Positions 45,431 through 54,530 of a stretch of 64,000 nt of DNA are shown here, one piece after another (the stretch's first letter is position 1; every line of letters starts with the position of its first letter). The DNA comes from Rhodospirillaceae bacterium (GTDB taxonomy: Bacteria > Pseudomonadota > Alphaproteobacteria > UBA8366), in NCBI GenBank assembly GCA_002722095.1, contig PBKG01000006.1:483826-547825 (forward strand). The letters are read 5' to 3'. The translations under genes and the position numbers were made by a program. The notes under the pieces were generated by a model. That model worked only from the letters and a program-made list of their open reading frames with translations, was not told where the DNA came from and ran no database searches.

Positions 45431-45527
45431 GAGGATGAACATTTACCATTGGGGAGGTCCCCGATTGGTGATCCTAAAATAGGAAAATTCGGGGCCACGC
45501 GCAGTGACCGGCATCACAACAATCGAA
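45392..45527 (-). ncRNA. Candidate anti-Shine-Dalgarno small RNA
   Basis: On the minus strand the region holds a plausible promoter (TTGATT at 45562-45557 and an AT-rich -10 near 45534). A hairpin ACCA...GGGG-ACCU-CCCC...UGGU follows, then a single-stranded stretch with CCUCCUCCCC, then the strong intrinsic terminator at 45392-45430. The CCUCC motifs complement ribosome-binding sites, the hallmark of several alphaproteobacterial sRNA families such as alpha-r14/suhB-type RNAs. No protein gene fits this 300-base gap better. Family membership was not tested; the 5' end is inferred. Confidence 0.55.
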
Positions 45528-45656
45528 GAAAATTTAAAATTTTTTGGACGGAATTGAATCAATAACTTAGAGGGCAAATCGGAACGAAGTTTGTCGCCGC
45601 GCCTTCATTTTGTTGCACCCTCCAGCACTCAGGCTTATCTTGCCGGCCACATCGAT

Positions 45657-45732
45657 GCCGCCTTAGCTCAGCTGGTAGAGCACAGCATTCGTAATGCTGG
45701 GGTCGCGTGTTCGAGTCACGCAGGCGGCACCA
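45657..45732 (+). tRNA. tRNA-Thr(CGT)
   Basis: 76 bases with encoded CCA. The acceptor arm GCCGCCT (45657-45663) pairs with AGGCGGC (45722-45728). The D-arm has TAGCTCAGCTGG, and the anticodon stem CAGCA/TGCTG encloses CGT at 45690-45692. The T-arm holds GTTCGAGTC. It reads ACG codons. Confidence 0.97.
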
Positions 45733-45750
45733 TCTTCCCCAAAAGGTCGA

Positions 45751-46110
45751 TTATTTGGTCATCGCGCGAATGTTGCGCGCGAAAATGCGTAAGAGCGCCA
45801 CCACGAACGGGTCCGAGCGGTCCAATTTTTCCTGAAACGATTTCTCTGAAACGGCGACAAGCACGCAATCCGTGACGGTTGTGGCGGATGCCATACGTGG
45901 CGTGTCGTCTACCAACGCCATTTCGCCGAAAATACCGCCCTTGGTGACAAGGCCGAGCCGCCGCTTTTCGTTATCGTTGCCTTTCCAGATTTCGACCTCT
46001 CCGGACTGGACGATAAACGCGTTCCGCCCCGGATCACCTTCGCGGAAAATCTGCGTTCCGGCGGGAATGGATTTGCGGTCGAGCACTTTGACGCGATCGT
46101 CCGAAGGCAT
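45751..46110 (-). CDS. Stand-alone cyclic-nucleotide-binding (Crp-like) domain protein
   Basis: 119 residues, essentially one cNMP-binding domain. It begins near DRKSIPAGTQIFREGDPGRN, contains AFIVQSGEVEIWKGND and the phosphate-binding cassette GGIFGEMALVDDTPRMASAT, and ends with helices of the domain. No helix-turn-helix or catalytic domain follows. The cassette has PRMAS where PRSA is usual. It may bind a cyclic nucleotide and act on a partner protein. It lies between tRNA-Thr and BI-1, on the minus strand. Confidence 0.87.
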   Translation of the reverse strand: MPSDDRVKVLDRKSIPAGTQIFREGDPGRNAFIVQSGEVEIWKGNDNEKRRLGLVTKGGIFGEMALVDDTPRMASATTVTDCVLVAVSEKSFQEKLDRSDPFVVALLRIFARNIRAMTK

Positions 46111-46186
46111 GAAATGCTACCCTTTCGAAAATCGACAGTTTCCACCAATCCTATAAGGATTCGGCGCGGCCGTGAACCGATGCATA

Positions 46187-46219
46187 AGAAAAAAGGGCCG
46201 CCCCTCAGGACGGCCCTTT
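46187..46219 (-). terminator. Intrinsic terminator of the BI-1 gene
   Basis: AAAGGGCCG and CGGCCCTTT form a nine-pair stem with a ten-base loop, and on the minus strand the stem runs into TTTTTTCTT. It lies 21 bases after the BI-1 stop and in front of the cyclic-nucleotide-binding gene, so the two are transcribed separately. Confidence 0.88.
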
Positions 46220-46239
46220 GTCGGAATATCTCAAAATGC

Positions 46240-46968
46240 TCATTCACGGTTGCCGAACAGGTGCAACAGCCAGATGAAGAGCGTGATAAAGCTGCCATAA
46301 AGAATAAAGGCGCCGAACACGGCTTTCTTCGACTGAACGTCGTGGGAGTCATCTTCGAAATAGGATTCCTTGATCGCTTGGGTTTCGTATGCGGTCAGCG
46401 CGGCAAAAACCAAAACCACAACGATCGACAGAATTGTGTGGAACCCGCCACTCTTGAGCAAGAACATGTTGACCAATAGGGCGATAAGAATCCCGATTGT
46501 CGCCATCGCCAGGAACCGGCCCATCGGTGCGAGGTCTCTCTTCGTCGTGTAGCCGTAAAGGCTGAGACCGGCGAAGGCGCCCGAAGTAATGAAGAAAACG
46601 CGTGCTATGCTGTCACCGGTATAGACATAGAACATCGGCGCGATCAGAGCGCCCCACATCGCAGCATAGACCCAAAAGGCGATATGGCCGGTGATAGTGC
46701 TGCCGGTCAGGATCACGCGTGGTGCGAACCAACCCAGCCCGATAATGCCAATAAACAAGACCCATTTGAACGGGCCAACCGCGATGGTTTGCATCAACGC
46801 GGGTGTCGAGGCGACAGCTAGGGCGACTATGCCGGTAAAGGCGACGCCCAGCGCCATATAGTTATAGACCCGAAGCATATAGCTCCGTAGGCCGGCATCG
46901 ATTTCCTCGCGCGTCGCGGCGACGCCGTAGGCTTGGGGCTGATGCGAATGTTGCGGATCAAAACTCAT
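46240..46968 (-). CDS. Bax inhibitor-1/YccA family membrane protein
   Basis: 242 residues with seven membrane helices. The family opening LRSYMLRVYNYMALGVAFTG is followed by FWVYAAMWGALIAPMFYVYT, GAFAGLSLYGYTTKRDLAPM and a final ALTAYETQAIKESY with the conserved aspartate-rich turn DDSHDVQSKKAV. Bacterial members are pH-sensitive calcium leak channels or FtsH-associated modulators. It is a monocistronic gene with its own terminator. Confidence 0.93.
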   Translation of the reverse strand: MSFDPQHSHQPQAYGVAATREEIDAGLRSYMLRVYNYMALGVAFTGIVALAVASTPALMQTIAVGPFKWVLFIGIIGLGWFAPRVILTGSTITGHIAFWVYAAMWGALIAPMFYVYTGDSIARVFFITSGAFAGLSLYGYTTKRDLAPMGRFLAMATIGILIALLVNMFLLKSGGFHTILSIVVVLVFAALTAYETQAIKESYFEDDSHDVQSKKAVFGAFILYGSFITLFIWLLHLFGNRE

Positions 46969-47100
46969 AACCGTCTCCGTTCTTGGGACTTTGATATTTA
47001 TCTTTCTAAAGATATTGGCAAACCGGCGCCGGTTTCAATAGACCTGATAAGCTATTCATTTCAAACTAATATTTGATCATGTTCGATTGGCCTATCGACT

Positions 47101-49650
47101 CTATTCGTTGCGCAGGTAAAGCGCGGGTTTTTGACCCAATGCCCGCCAGGTGCCGATAAACCCGCAGGCGAGGGTCAGTGTCAGGCTGATTGCTACCGTC
47201 AAAGACATTGCCGATGGAAGAAAACTCCACTCGGCCCGCATGACATGAACCACGACTGCCCAACCGGCGATGGTGCCGACCAACGCGGCGATTGCCGCCG
47301 TGATTGCGCCTAATAAGGCGAACTCAAGTGCAAATATGGTCAGCAACCGTCGCCGGGTGGCTCCCAGCACCTTGAGCACCACAGCGTCGTATACGCGGCG
47401 ATTGTGGTGGGCCGCGATCGCTCCCGCCAATACCAAAATGCCCGCGAGCACTGCGACCGAGGCGATCGCCCGCACCGCAATTCCGATATCGGCAACCATT
47501 GCGCTGACGTCGGCTAATACCTCTTTGACCCGGATCGCGGAAACGTTTGGAAAGGCATCGTTGACGGCGCGTGCTAGCGCCAATTCAACTTTCTCTGGCG
47601 TGTTCGAATTGAAATGGGCGGTTGCAAGATAGGAAAGGGGGGCGCCCTGCATCGCACCCGGCGAAAAAATCATCAAAAAATTGATCGATAGGCTGTTCCA
47701 GTGAATGACGCGCAGATTGGCAATTCGCGCGGTCAACGGTCGACCAAGAAGATTTACAGTGATGGTATCACCAATCTTCAATCCGAAAGCATTAGCTTTT
47801 TCCTTGTCGAAAGAAACCAGCGGTGGGCCGGAATAGTCCGCAGGCCACCAATCGCCCTCGACTACCGTGCTCCCCTCGGTCGGCGGCGTGGCGGACCAAG
47901 TCAGCCCCCTATCCCCGCGCAGCACCCAGGCGACTTCTGGTGGTGGGGTGATTTCGCGGGCGGGGACGCCGCCCAGCTTTAACACCCGCCCGCGGAGCAT
48001 GGGCACCTGTGTAATGCGGGCAATTCCCGGGTGTTTCTCAGCCAGTTCGGCGAACGCCTTGCTCTGATGTGGCTGAATATCAATGAAGTAATAAGCCGGC
48101 GCGGCTTTTGGGATGGCATTGTCCACTTGGCGCGCGAGATTTCCTTCGATCAAAACCACGGCGGTCAGCACCGTAAGCCCCAATCCAAGCGCCAGCATCA
48201 CGGTCGCAGTAGGAGCGCCGGGCCGATGCAGGTTGGCGAGAGCCATCCTCATCGTTGGATCGGCGATCCGCGGGGAATGTCGTAACAAACCCACCACTGC
48301 GACGGCAGCGAGCCGAAAAATAATGAATGCGATCGTCGCACCAGCGACAAACCAAAGCGCGATTTTCGGTAATTCGGCCGTGGCCACGGTGAACGCGCCG
48401 AGCGCTAAAGCGAGACCGATCAATATCCCGAGATAGCGTTTCTGTGGCCAGCCGGTGAGGGGTGCAATGACAGCGCGGAAAAGCGCACTCGCTGGCACGT
48501 TTCGCGCCCGCGCCAAGGGCCAAAGCGAAAACACCAGCGTGATCAAAAGGCCAAAAACGGCTGCCACCAGTAAAGCGTCCGGATAAATTCCGAACTCGGC
48601 CGCAATCTGCAGTTTTTCTTCCAGCAAAGGGCCTGCTGCCAGCGGAGCCAGCATGCCAAGCCCGAGCCCAACGAGGATCGCTATCCCCGCGATGATCAAG
48701 ATTTGGAAAAGATAGGTGGCGAATACCAGTTCACCGGAGGCGCCAAGGGATTTGAAAGTAGCGATCGTGGCGAGACGTCCATTCAAGAAACTCGTAACAC
48801 CGGTGGCGATACCGACACCGCCGACCAAAAGCGTGGTCAGGCCGACAAGGCTCAGGAAAAGTGCTACCCGGTTGGTAAATCGTTGGATATTAGGCGCGGC
48901 GTTATCGACGGACCTTATACGCCACCCAGCATCCGGGAAGGCTGCATTTAGATCCTCGATCCACTTCTTAAAGGAAGCCTCCGGCGCGAGCACCACGCGA
49001 TAGTAATATCTGACTAGACTGCCGGGCTGGATCAGTCCCGTCGCTTTCATTCCCGTAAGCGAAACCATCAGCCGAGGACCAAGCCGAAAAACCTGCGAAC
49101 TGCGGTCCGGTTCGCGCTTGATGACAGCGCGAATTTCGAAACTTGCCTGGCCTACCTGAACTGCATCCCCGACCGCGAGCCCGAGTTTGTCCAATAACTG
49201 TTGCTCAACGACGGCTCCGTGTTGCGAATTGCGGACAGCAAGCGCATCCGCAAGCTTTTTGCCGCCTCGAAGGCTAAATCCACCAAAGAGCGGATACCGT
49301 CCGTCCACGGCTTTCATCTCGGCGAGTGTTCGAGAGCCGGTCTGTCCGCTCTTCGCCATCACGCGCATCTGCGCGAGGCGGGACAGTGCCTCTGAATTTC
49401 TTTGCAGCCAGGTGAGTTGCTTCTGCGAAGCAGGGTAATGGGTAAGTCTAAGGTCGACATCTCCACCCAACAGCAGTCGGCCGTCATTTTGTAGCGCTGA
49501 TTTTATACCGCCCGAGACCGACCCGACCGCGGCTATTGCAGCAACCCCCAATGTTAGGCAGGCGATAAAAATCGAAAATCCGCGGATACCGCCGCGACGT
49601 TCCCGGCGTGCCATGCGCCAAGCAAGCCCCCATGTGGTTTCTTGCGTCAT
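47101..49650 (-). CDS. ybbP: YbbP-type ABC transporter permease (FtsX/MacB-like, duplicated)
   Basis: 849 residues. It has the N-terminal membrane anchor and a periplasmic MacB-like domain, then three helices (LFLSLVGLTTLLVGGVGIAT), and a second FtsX-type set at the C-terminus (ITAAIAALVGTIAGWAVVVH). The double FtsX arrangement is that of YbbP, which pairs with YbbA. The start overlaps the ATPase stop by four bases. The YbbAP system is thought to extract lipids or lipoproteins from the inner membrane with the esterase TesA, encoded here divergently. Confidence 0.88.
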   Translation of the reverse strand: MTQETTWGLAWRMARRERRGGIRGFSIFIACLTLGVAAIAAVGSVSGGIKSALQNDGRLLLGGDVDLRLTHYPASQKQLTWLQRNSEALSRLAQMRVMAKSGQTGSRTLAEMKAVDGRYPLFGGFSLRGGKKLADALAVRNSQHGAVVEQQLLDKLGLAVGDAVQVGQASFEIRAVIKREPDRSSQVFRLGPRLMVSLTGMKATGLIQPGSLVRYYYRVVLAPEASFKKWIEDLNAAFPDAGWRIRSVDNAAPNIQRFTNRVALFLSLVGLTTLLVGGVGIATGVTSFLNGRLATIATFKSLGASGELVFATYLFQILIIAGIAILVGLGLGMLAPLAAGPLLEEKLQIAAEFGIYPDALLVAAVFGLLITLVFSLWPLARARNVPASALFRAVIAPLTGWPQKRYLGILIGLALALGAFTVATAELPKIALWFVAGATIAFIIFRLAAVAVVGLLRHSPRIADPTMRMALANLHRPGAPTATVMLALGLGLTVLTAVVLIEGNLARQVDNAIPKAAPAYYFIDIQPHQSKAFAELAEKHPGIARITQVPMLRGRVLKLGGVPAREITPPPEVAWVLRGDRGLTWSATPPTEGSTVVEGDWWPADYSGPPLVSFDKEKANAFGLKIGDTITVNLLGRPLTARIANLRVIHWNSLSINFLMIFSPGAMQGAPLSYLATAHFNSNTPEKVELALARAVNDAFPNVSAIRVKEVLADVSAMVADIGIAVRAIASVAVLAGILVLAGAIAAHHNRRVYDAVVLKVLGATRRRLLTIFALEFALLGAITAAIAALVGTIAGWAVVVHVMRAEWSFLPSAMSLTVAISLTLTLACGFIGTWRALGQKPALYLRNE

Positions 49651-50363
49651 TCCGCCGCCTGGCGCGCCGGTCCGCTATCGGCAGAAATTTTGCCGTCGCG
49701 AAGCTGGATGATGCGGTCGGCGCGGCGCGCAAGCATTTCGTCATGGGTGATAAGCAATAGCGTGGTGTTGGTTTCCGCTGAGCGGGCGAACATTAAATCG
49801 ATGATCTGAGCACCGGTTTCGCTATCGAGGTTGCCGGTCGGCTCGTCAGCCAACAATATTTTTGGTTGGGGTGCTAGGGCGCGGGCCAATGCCACACGCT
49901 GTTGTTCGCCGCCGGAAAGCTGGCTCGGATAATGGCTGGCGCGTGTATCGAGGCCGACTGCGGCAAGCTCTGCTTCCGCTCGTGCGAAGGCGTTTTCGGT
50001 ACCGGCGAACTCGAGCGGTACCGCGACATTTTCCAGCGCGGTCATGGTGGGGATCAGATGGAAAGACTGGAATACAATTCCGACCGTATCGCGTCGAAAA
50101 ATAGCAAGTTCGTCTTCGGATAATAGCGCCAGGTCGCGGCCCGCCACTTCGACCCGGCCACCTGTGGAATTCTCAAGCCCCGCGATGATAAGGATCAGCG
50201 ACGTTTTGCCAGATCCAGATGGTCCGGTGATGCTGACCGTCTCTCCGGCGGCGACGTCGAAATCAATGCCATTCAGTATATTGACCTGATTTGCCGCGGC
50301 CCCAAGTGTAAGGTCGAGCTTCTCGAGGGTTATGATCGAAGCGGGCTGGTCGGTCTGTGACAT
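49647..50363 (-). CDS. ybbA: YbbA-type ABC transporter ATPase
   Basis: 238 residues from the ATG at 50363. Walker A is [16 protein letters not shown], the signature is [20 protein letters not shown], and Walker B is [16 protein letters not shown]. The [17 protein letters not shown] segment is typical of the LolD/MacB group. The next gene, the permease, is coupled by ATGA. The start lies 40 bases from the divergent tesA gene, a conserved arrangement. Confidence 0.92.
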   Translation of the reverse strand: MSQTDQPASIITLEKLDLTLGAAANQVNILNGIDFDVAAGETVSITGPSGSGKTSLILIIAGLENSTGGRVEVAGRDLALLSEDELAIFRRDTVGIVFQSFHLIPTMTALENVAVPLEFAGTENAFARAEAELAAVGLDTRASHYPSQLSGGEQQRVALARALAPQPKILLADEPTGNLDSETGAQIIDLMFARSAETNTTLLLITHDEMLARRADRIIQLRDGKISADSGPARQAAE

Positions 50364-50403
50364 GGTCGTAGCCGGAATGAGTGATAGAACAATGCGCTGT
50401 AAA

Positions 50404-51066
50404 ATGCCCAATTCTCAAACATATGCGCCGCAATGCCCCACTTTCAATGTGTTGCTGGCGATTTTGTTGATGTTGGCCTACGTAGGTATGTCTCCTTCAG
50501 CGGCCGCGAAGCCGGTCAAAATTCTCGCGTTCGGCGATAGCCTTACCGCCGGCTACGGGCTTGATGAAAAGGATGGATTTACCAAACAGTTGGCCCGCGC
50601 ATTGCGCCGCGATGGCTTTGATGCGCGCGTTCTCAACGCGGGCGTATCAGGTGACACCAGCGCGGGCGGGCTGGCGCGCACCGATTGGGTCATGCAAGCG
50701 AAGCCCGATTTGGTGATATTGGAGTTGGGCGCTAACGACGGACTGCGTGGGCTGGACCCTGTGGATACCAAGCGCAATCTCGATGCCATTATCCGTCGAA
50801 TTCGCGCCACTGGTTCAGTTTTACTGCTTGCGGGCATGCGCGCGCCGCCCAATCTCGGGGATGATTACGGTAAGGCTTTCAACAGTATCTTCCCGGCACT
50901 GGCGAAAGCGCATAAGGTTGCTTTCTACCCGTTCTTTCTCGATCGTGTCGCCGCCGATCCAGCCCTCAATCAGGCCGATGGCATCCACCCGAACGCGAAA
51001 GGTGTGGCGGTTATTGTTGCGGGCATACTGCCCGTGGTGAAAGGCGCCTTGGAGACAGTTCGATGA
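50404..51066 (+). CDS. tesA: TesA-type SGNH arylesterase/lysophospholipase
   Basis: 220 residues. An N-terminal hydrophobic segment NVLLAILLMLAYVGM suggests export, with cleavage near AAAK. The catalytic motifs are ILAFGDSLTAGYGLDEK (serine), VILELGANDGLRGL and the Asp-His pair in QADGIHPNAKGVAVI. The family hydrolyses thioesters, lysophospholipids and aryl esters in the periplasm. Earlier starts at 50332 or 50377 are in frame, and no ribosome-binding site decides between them. It overlaps the FIST gene by four bases. Confidence 0.9.
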   Translation: MPNSQTYAPQCPTFNVLLAILLMLAYVGMSPSAAAKPVKILAFGDSLTAGYGLDEKDGFTKQLARALRRDGFDARVLNAGVSGDTSAGGLARTDWVMQAKPDLVILELGANDGLRGLDPVDTKRNLDAIIRRIRATGSVLLLAGMRAPPNLGDDYGKAFNSIFPALAKAHKVAFYPFFLDRVAADPALNQADGIHPNAKGVAVIVAGILPVVKGALETVR

Positions 51067-52193
51067 ATGACGAAACACCCTTTCTGTCGGCACATGCCTC
51101 TGCTCCCGATTGGCAAACCGCTGCCCAGGAGATTGCGGTTCAACTGGGTTCGGCCGGGGATTCGCACCGGCTTGGTTTTCTCTATGTGACGGACCATTTC
51201 AGCGCTGACCTCGAGGCGATTTCGGAATTTTTGAAACAGTCTATAGGCGTGCCCCAATGGGTCGGTACGGTCGGTTTCGGGGTTTGCACCACGAGCCGGG
51301 AATATTTCGACGAACCGGCGATCGCGGCGATGGTGGCGCCTGTTCCGGACGAGGCGTTCCGTATTTTTGACGGGGTTTCCCAGGATATTTCGGCGATCAC
51401 CGAGACCCACAAGGCTTGGCTCGACAGTCCGGCACCCCCTTTGACCGTGATCCACGGAGACCCACGTAACGGCCAACTCGGTGAATTGATCGATGAAATT
51501 TCGACGGAGACCGAAGGATTCCTTGTGGGCGGGCTTACCGCCTCCGAGCAGAATTTTGTCCAACTCGCGGATGGCCTCAGTGAAGGAGGCCTCTCGGGCG
51601 TCATGTTGGCGCTTGATCGTGTGCCGGTGCAGTCCGGCCTAACCCAGGGATGTTCGCCTATCGGTGATACGCATCGGATCACCGCGGCGGATGAGAATAT
51701 TCTGATCGAGTTGGATGGCCGGCCCGCCTTGGAGGTTTTCAAGGAGGATATCGGCGATGTGCTGGCGCGCGATCTGCAGCGGGTCGGCGGCTACATCTTT
51801 GCCGCCCTCCCAATAACAGGTACGGACACCGGAGATTATCTGGTTCGCAATCTGGTTGGCATCGATCCGGAGTCCGGTGTCGTCGCCATCGGAGAATTTG
51901 TGTCTACCGGCGATCAGATAATGTTCTGCCGCCGCGATCATGACAGTGCGGTCACCGACATGCGCCGCATGCTGACCGATATTAAAAATCGCGCGGGCAA
52001 CAACCCGGTGAAAGGCGGGCTCTATTTTTCTTGCTGCGCGCGCGGTCCCAATCAATTTGGCGACGATAGCGATGAATTGAGAATGATAACCGAAGAGCTC
52101 GGGGAGTTTCCTCTGGTCGGATTTTTCGCCAATGGTGAAATCAGCAATAACCGTCTTTATGGCTACACCGGTGTTTTGACGGTTTTCCTGTAA
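51063..52193 (+). CDS. FIST-domain sensory protein
   Basis: 376 residues containing the FIST_N and FIST_C modules. Recognisable parts are AQEIAVQLGSAGDSHRLGFL, GTVGFGVCTTSREYFDEPA, VIHGDPRNGQLGELIDEIST and the C-terminal GGLYFSCCARGPNQFGD with FPLVGFFANGEIS. FIST proteins bind small ligands, possibly amino acids, and often feed signals to other proteins. It is translationally coupled to tesA and stops three bases before thpR. The output partner is not encoded here. Confidence 0.9.
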   Translation: MNDETPFLSAHASAPDWQTAAQEIAVQLGSAGDSHRLGFLYVTDHFSADLEAISEFLKQSIGVPQWVGTVGFGVCTTSREYFDEPAIAAMVAPVPDEAFRIFDGVSQDISAITETHKAWLDSPAPPLTVIHGDPRNGQLGELIDEISTETEGFLVGGLTASEQNFVQLADGLSEGGLSGVMLALDRVPVQSGLTQGCSPIGDTHRITAADENILIELDGRPALEVFKEDIGDVLARDLQRVGGYIFAALPITGTDTGDYLVRNLVGIDPESGVVAIGEFVSTGDQIMFCRRDHDSAVTDMRRMLTDIKNRAGNNPVKGGLYFSCCARGPNQFGDDSDELRMITEELGEFPLVGFFANGEISNNRLYGYTGVLTVFL

Positions 52194-52196
52194 ATC

Positions 52197-52739
52197 ATGA
52201 TTCGTCTTTTTGTCGGCCTCGCGCTGCCCGAAGCCAATTGTCTCAGGCTTGCAAGCCTCGGCGGCGGCGTGCCCGGGGCACGCTGGATTGCTCCGGAAAA
52301 CATGCACGTCACGCTGAAATTTCTCGGTGATGTCGAGAATGGTGCTGCGGAGGATATAGATAGTGCGCTGGCGACGGTTGCATGCCATCCGGTTCAATTG
52401 CGATTAAAAGGCGTCGGGTTTTTCGGCCAGCCACGCAATGCACGAATTTTATGGGCGGGCGTAGAAGAAAGCGAAACACTCATCCGACTCTATGCGAAAA
52501 TAGAGGCGGCTCTGGAGGCTATCGGTATCGCCCGCGAAACGCGCAACTTCGCACCCCATGTCACGCTTGCGCGATTGAAAAAATCGCCCGCGGGACGGCT
52601 CGAGAGCTTTGTCGCCGAGCATGGCCTTTTTAGTGACGGCCCGGTAGAGATTTCGTCCTTTGCGCTGTTTTCGAGCTATCTCGCTTCTTCGGGCGCCATC
52701 TATACGCCCGAGGCGATTTACCCGTTAGAGCACACTTAG
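52197..52739 (+). CDS. thpR: RNA 2',3'-cyclic phosphodiesterase (2'-5' RNA ligase family)
   Basis: 180 residues with both HxTx motifs of the 2H phosphodiesterases: MHVTLKFLGDVE near residue 35 and PHVTLARLKKSP near residue 120. Other support is MIRLFVGLALPE at the start and FALFSSYLASSGAIYTPEAI near the end. The enzyme opens 2',3'-cyclic phosphates or joins 2'-5' RNA ends. It is probably the last gene of the tesA operon and overlaps the TauD-like gene by four bases in a convergent arrangement. Confidence 0.93.
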   Translation: MIRLFVGLALPEANCLRLASLGGGVPGARWIAPENMHVTLKFLGDVENGAAEDIDSALATVACHPVQLRLKGVGFFGQPRNARILWAGVEESETLIRLYAKIEAALEAIGIARETRNFAPHVTLARLKKSPAGRLESFVAEHGLFSDGPVEISSFALFSSYLASSGAIYTPEAIYPLEHT

Positions 52740-53602
52740 ACCGGTCGCTCGCCGGCGACCTGGACTTTGTGGAGCCTCCGCCTTTGGTTCGGATCGAAGG
52801 CGTCGCGGTGATGCATGGTGGTGCGGTTGTCCCAAACCAGCAGATCGCCCAATTGCCAGCGATGCGACCAAACGCGTTTGTCGCGCACCGTGTGAGCCCA
52901 AAGCGTGTCCAACAGCTCTTCGCTTTCGTCGACATCGAGACCGGGAATGTAGGCGCTCATACGCCGGCCGAGATAAAGCACCTTCCGGCCCGTTTCGGGA
53001 ATAGTCCGCACGATAGGATGAACCGGACCCGGATTTTTAGTCACGTCCTCGACCTCGTCAAAGGCGGATCGCTTGCCGCCGGTACTGTCATAGACTTGCG
53101 AATGGCGGATTGAGAGATTGTCGATCCGCTCGCGGGTTTCTGCCGGCAACGTATCCAGGGCATCGAACATGTCGAGAAACGCGGTGTTGCCTCCGTCTTC
53201 CGGAATTTCGACCGAGTACAGCGTACTCGCGGATGGCGGCGTGTCGGTAAAGCAGCTGTCCGAATGCCAAAAGCATTCACCGTCGCCAAGGCTACCTATT
53301 TTCTTTCCCTCGACTTTGATGTTGGAAATCACGCTGACGCATTCGGGAATCTCGTCCTCTTGAAAGTCGCGTTTGCCAAAACCCAACAGCGTATCGGCAA
53401 TGGCACCGAGATCGCCGAAGGTCTGCGCGAACTGAATCTGCGACGATACCGGCATTTCCTGATTGCGAAACAGCAAGACCAGATGCTCGGCCAAAGCGTC
53501 ACGTAGTTTGGCGGCGTCTTCCTCGGCGATAGGTTCGCCGGCATCGATGCCGCGAATTTCGGCTCCGAGTGTGCTTTCGCTGGGAACAATTTCAAGCGGC
53601 AT
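52736..53602 (-). CDS. TauD/TfdA-family Fe(II)/2-oxoglutarate dioxygenase (copy 1)
   Basis: 288 residues. The facial triad is visible as CFWHSDSCF (His and Asp, near residue 112) and the distal histidine in TMHHRDAFD (near residue 267), with the 2-oxoglutarate arginine in RRRLHKVQ. The opening PLEIVPSESTLGAEIRGIDA is standard. The family cleaves sulfonates, phenoxyacids or other small acids. Similar length and order to the adjacent copy show a tandem duplication. The substrate is unknown. Confidence 0.92.
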   Translation of the reverse strand: MPLEIVPSESTLGAEIRGIDAGEPIAEEDAAKLRDALAEHLVLLFRNQEMPVSSQIQFAQTFGDLGAIADTLLGFGKRDFQEDEIPECVSVISNIKVEGKKIGSLGDGECFWHSDSCFTDTPPSASTLYSVEIPEDGGNTAFLDMFDALDTLPAETRERIDNLSIRHSQVYDSTGGKRSAFDEVEDVTKNPGPVHPIVRTIPETGRKVLYLGRRMSAYIPGLDVDESEELLDTLWAHTVRDKRVWSHRWQLGDLLVWDNRTTMHHRDAFDPNQRRRLHKVQVAGERPV

Positions 53603-54473
53603 GGCGTTCCTCCGCTACGGGCACTTCACCCATTATCTGAACCTTGTACATCCGCCGTCGTTTACTGTCGTCGAAGGCGGTGCGGTGATGCATCGTGCAT
53701 CGATTATCCCAAACCAAAACGTCGCCGACCCGCCACTGGTGCGACCAGACGAACTTGTCCTGAATGGTGTGGGCCCAAAGCCGGTCAAGAAAGGCTTCGC
53801 TTTCTTCCGTGGTCATGCCGGGAACGTAGGAGTTGAGGCGGCGGCCAAGGAACAGGCATTTCCGTTTGCTCTCGACGTGAAGGCGGATAAAGGGATGTTC
53901 GGGCCCCGGTGCCTCGGAAATATCAGTCACTTCTTCGAACTCGGGCCGTTTGACCCCGTTGCTGCTATGAACTTGCGAGTGGCGGCAGACCCGATCCTCG
54001 ATCTCGGCCAACAGTTCCGCTGGCATGTCCTCTAGCGCGGCGTACATGTTCAGAAACGAGGTGTCGCCGCCGTCCGGGGGAACTTCCTTACCGTGCAGTA
54101 CGCTCGCCGACGGAGGCCGTTCGACGAAAGAGCTGTCGGTGTGCCACATGGCTTCCAGGTTTCCGAGATTGCCGATTGCCTTGCCATCTACCTTGATGTT
54201 GGAAATGCAGCTGATGGTCGCGGGCAATTCGTCGGGCTGATTTGGCTTTTTGCCAAGTCCCAGCAAACCTTGCGCGGGCATGCCAAGCTCGCCGAAAGTT
54301 TGGGCAAAATCAATTTGCTGTTGGGGGTCCAAATCTTGGTCCCTGAACAGCAGAACGAGATACTTGTGATAGGCCTCCATCACCGCATCTTTGTCGGCAC
54401 CGGTGATCGGTTTCGTCGCATCGATGCCGCGTACTTCGGCGCCAAGCGCCGCGTCGGTCGGGATGATTTCCAT
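53592..54473 (-). CDS. TauD/TfdA-family Fe(II)/2-oxoglutarate dioxygenase (copy 2)
   Basis: 293 residues. The triad appears in AMWHTDSSF and TMHHRTAFD, and the C-terminal arginine in RRRMYKVQ. About half the positions match the next gene by eye, including NIKVDGKAIGNLG and LGRRLNSYVPGM. Its last bases overlap the start of copy 1 by 11, so the two are co-translated. They may act on related substrates or form a mixed complex. No sulfonate transporter is nearby, so taurine is not favoured. Confidence 0.92.
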   Translation of the reverse strand: MEIIPTDAALGAEVRGIDATKPITGADKDAVMEAYHKYLVLLFRDQDLDPQQQIDFAQTFGELGMPAQGLLGLGKKPNQPDELPATISCISNIKVDGKAIGNLGNLEAMWHTDSSFVERPPSASVLHGKEVPPDGGDTSFLNMYAALEDMPAELLAEIEDRVCRHSQVHSSNGVKRPEFEEVTDISEAPGPEHPFIRLHVESKRKCLFLGRRLNSYVPGMTTEESEAFLDRLWAHTIQDKFVWSHQWRVGDVLVWDNRCTMHHRTAFDDSKRRRMYKVQIMGEVPVAEERHAA

Positions 54474-54530
54474 AACGAGCCTCCGCGAAATTTGTTCAGC
54501 GTCCTATCATATCTGACGCGGGCATTGGGT

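Noticed and set aside
45435..45482. 15-residue reading frame on the plus strand with AGGAGG in front
   Set aside because: The AGGAGG is simply the complement of the CCUCCU stretch of the candidate small RNA, and the frame has no recognisable features. The minus-strand terminator argues for an RNA in the other direction.
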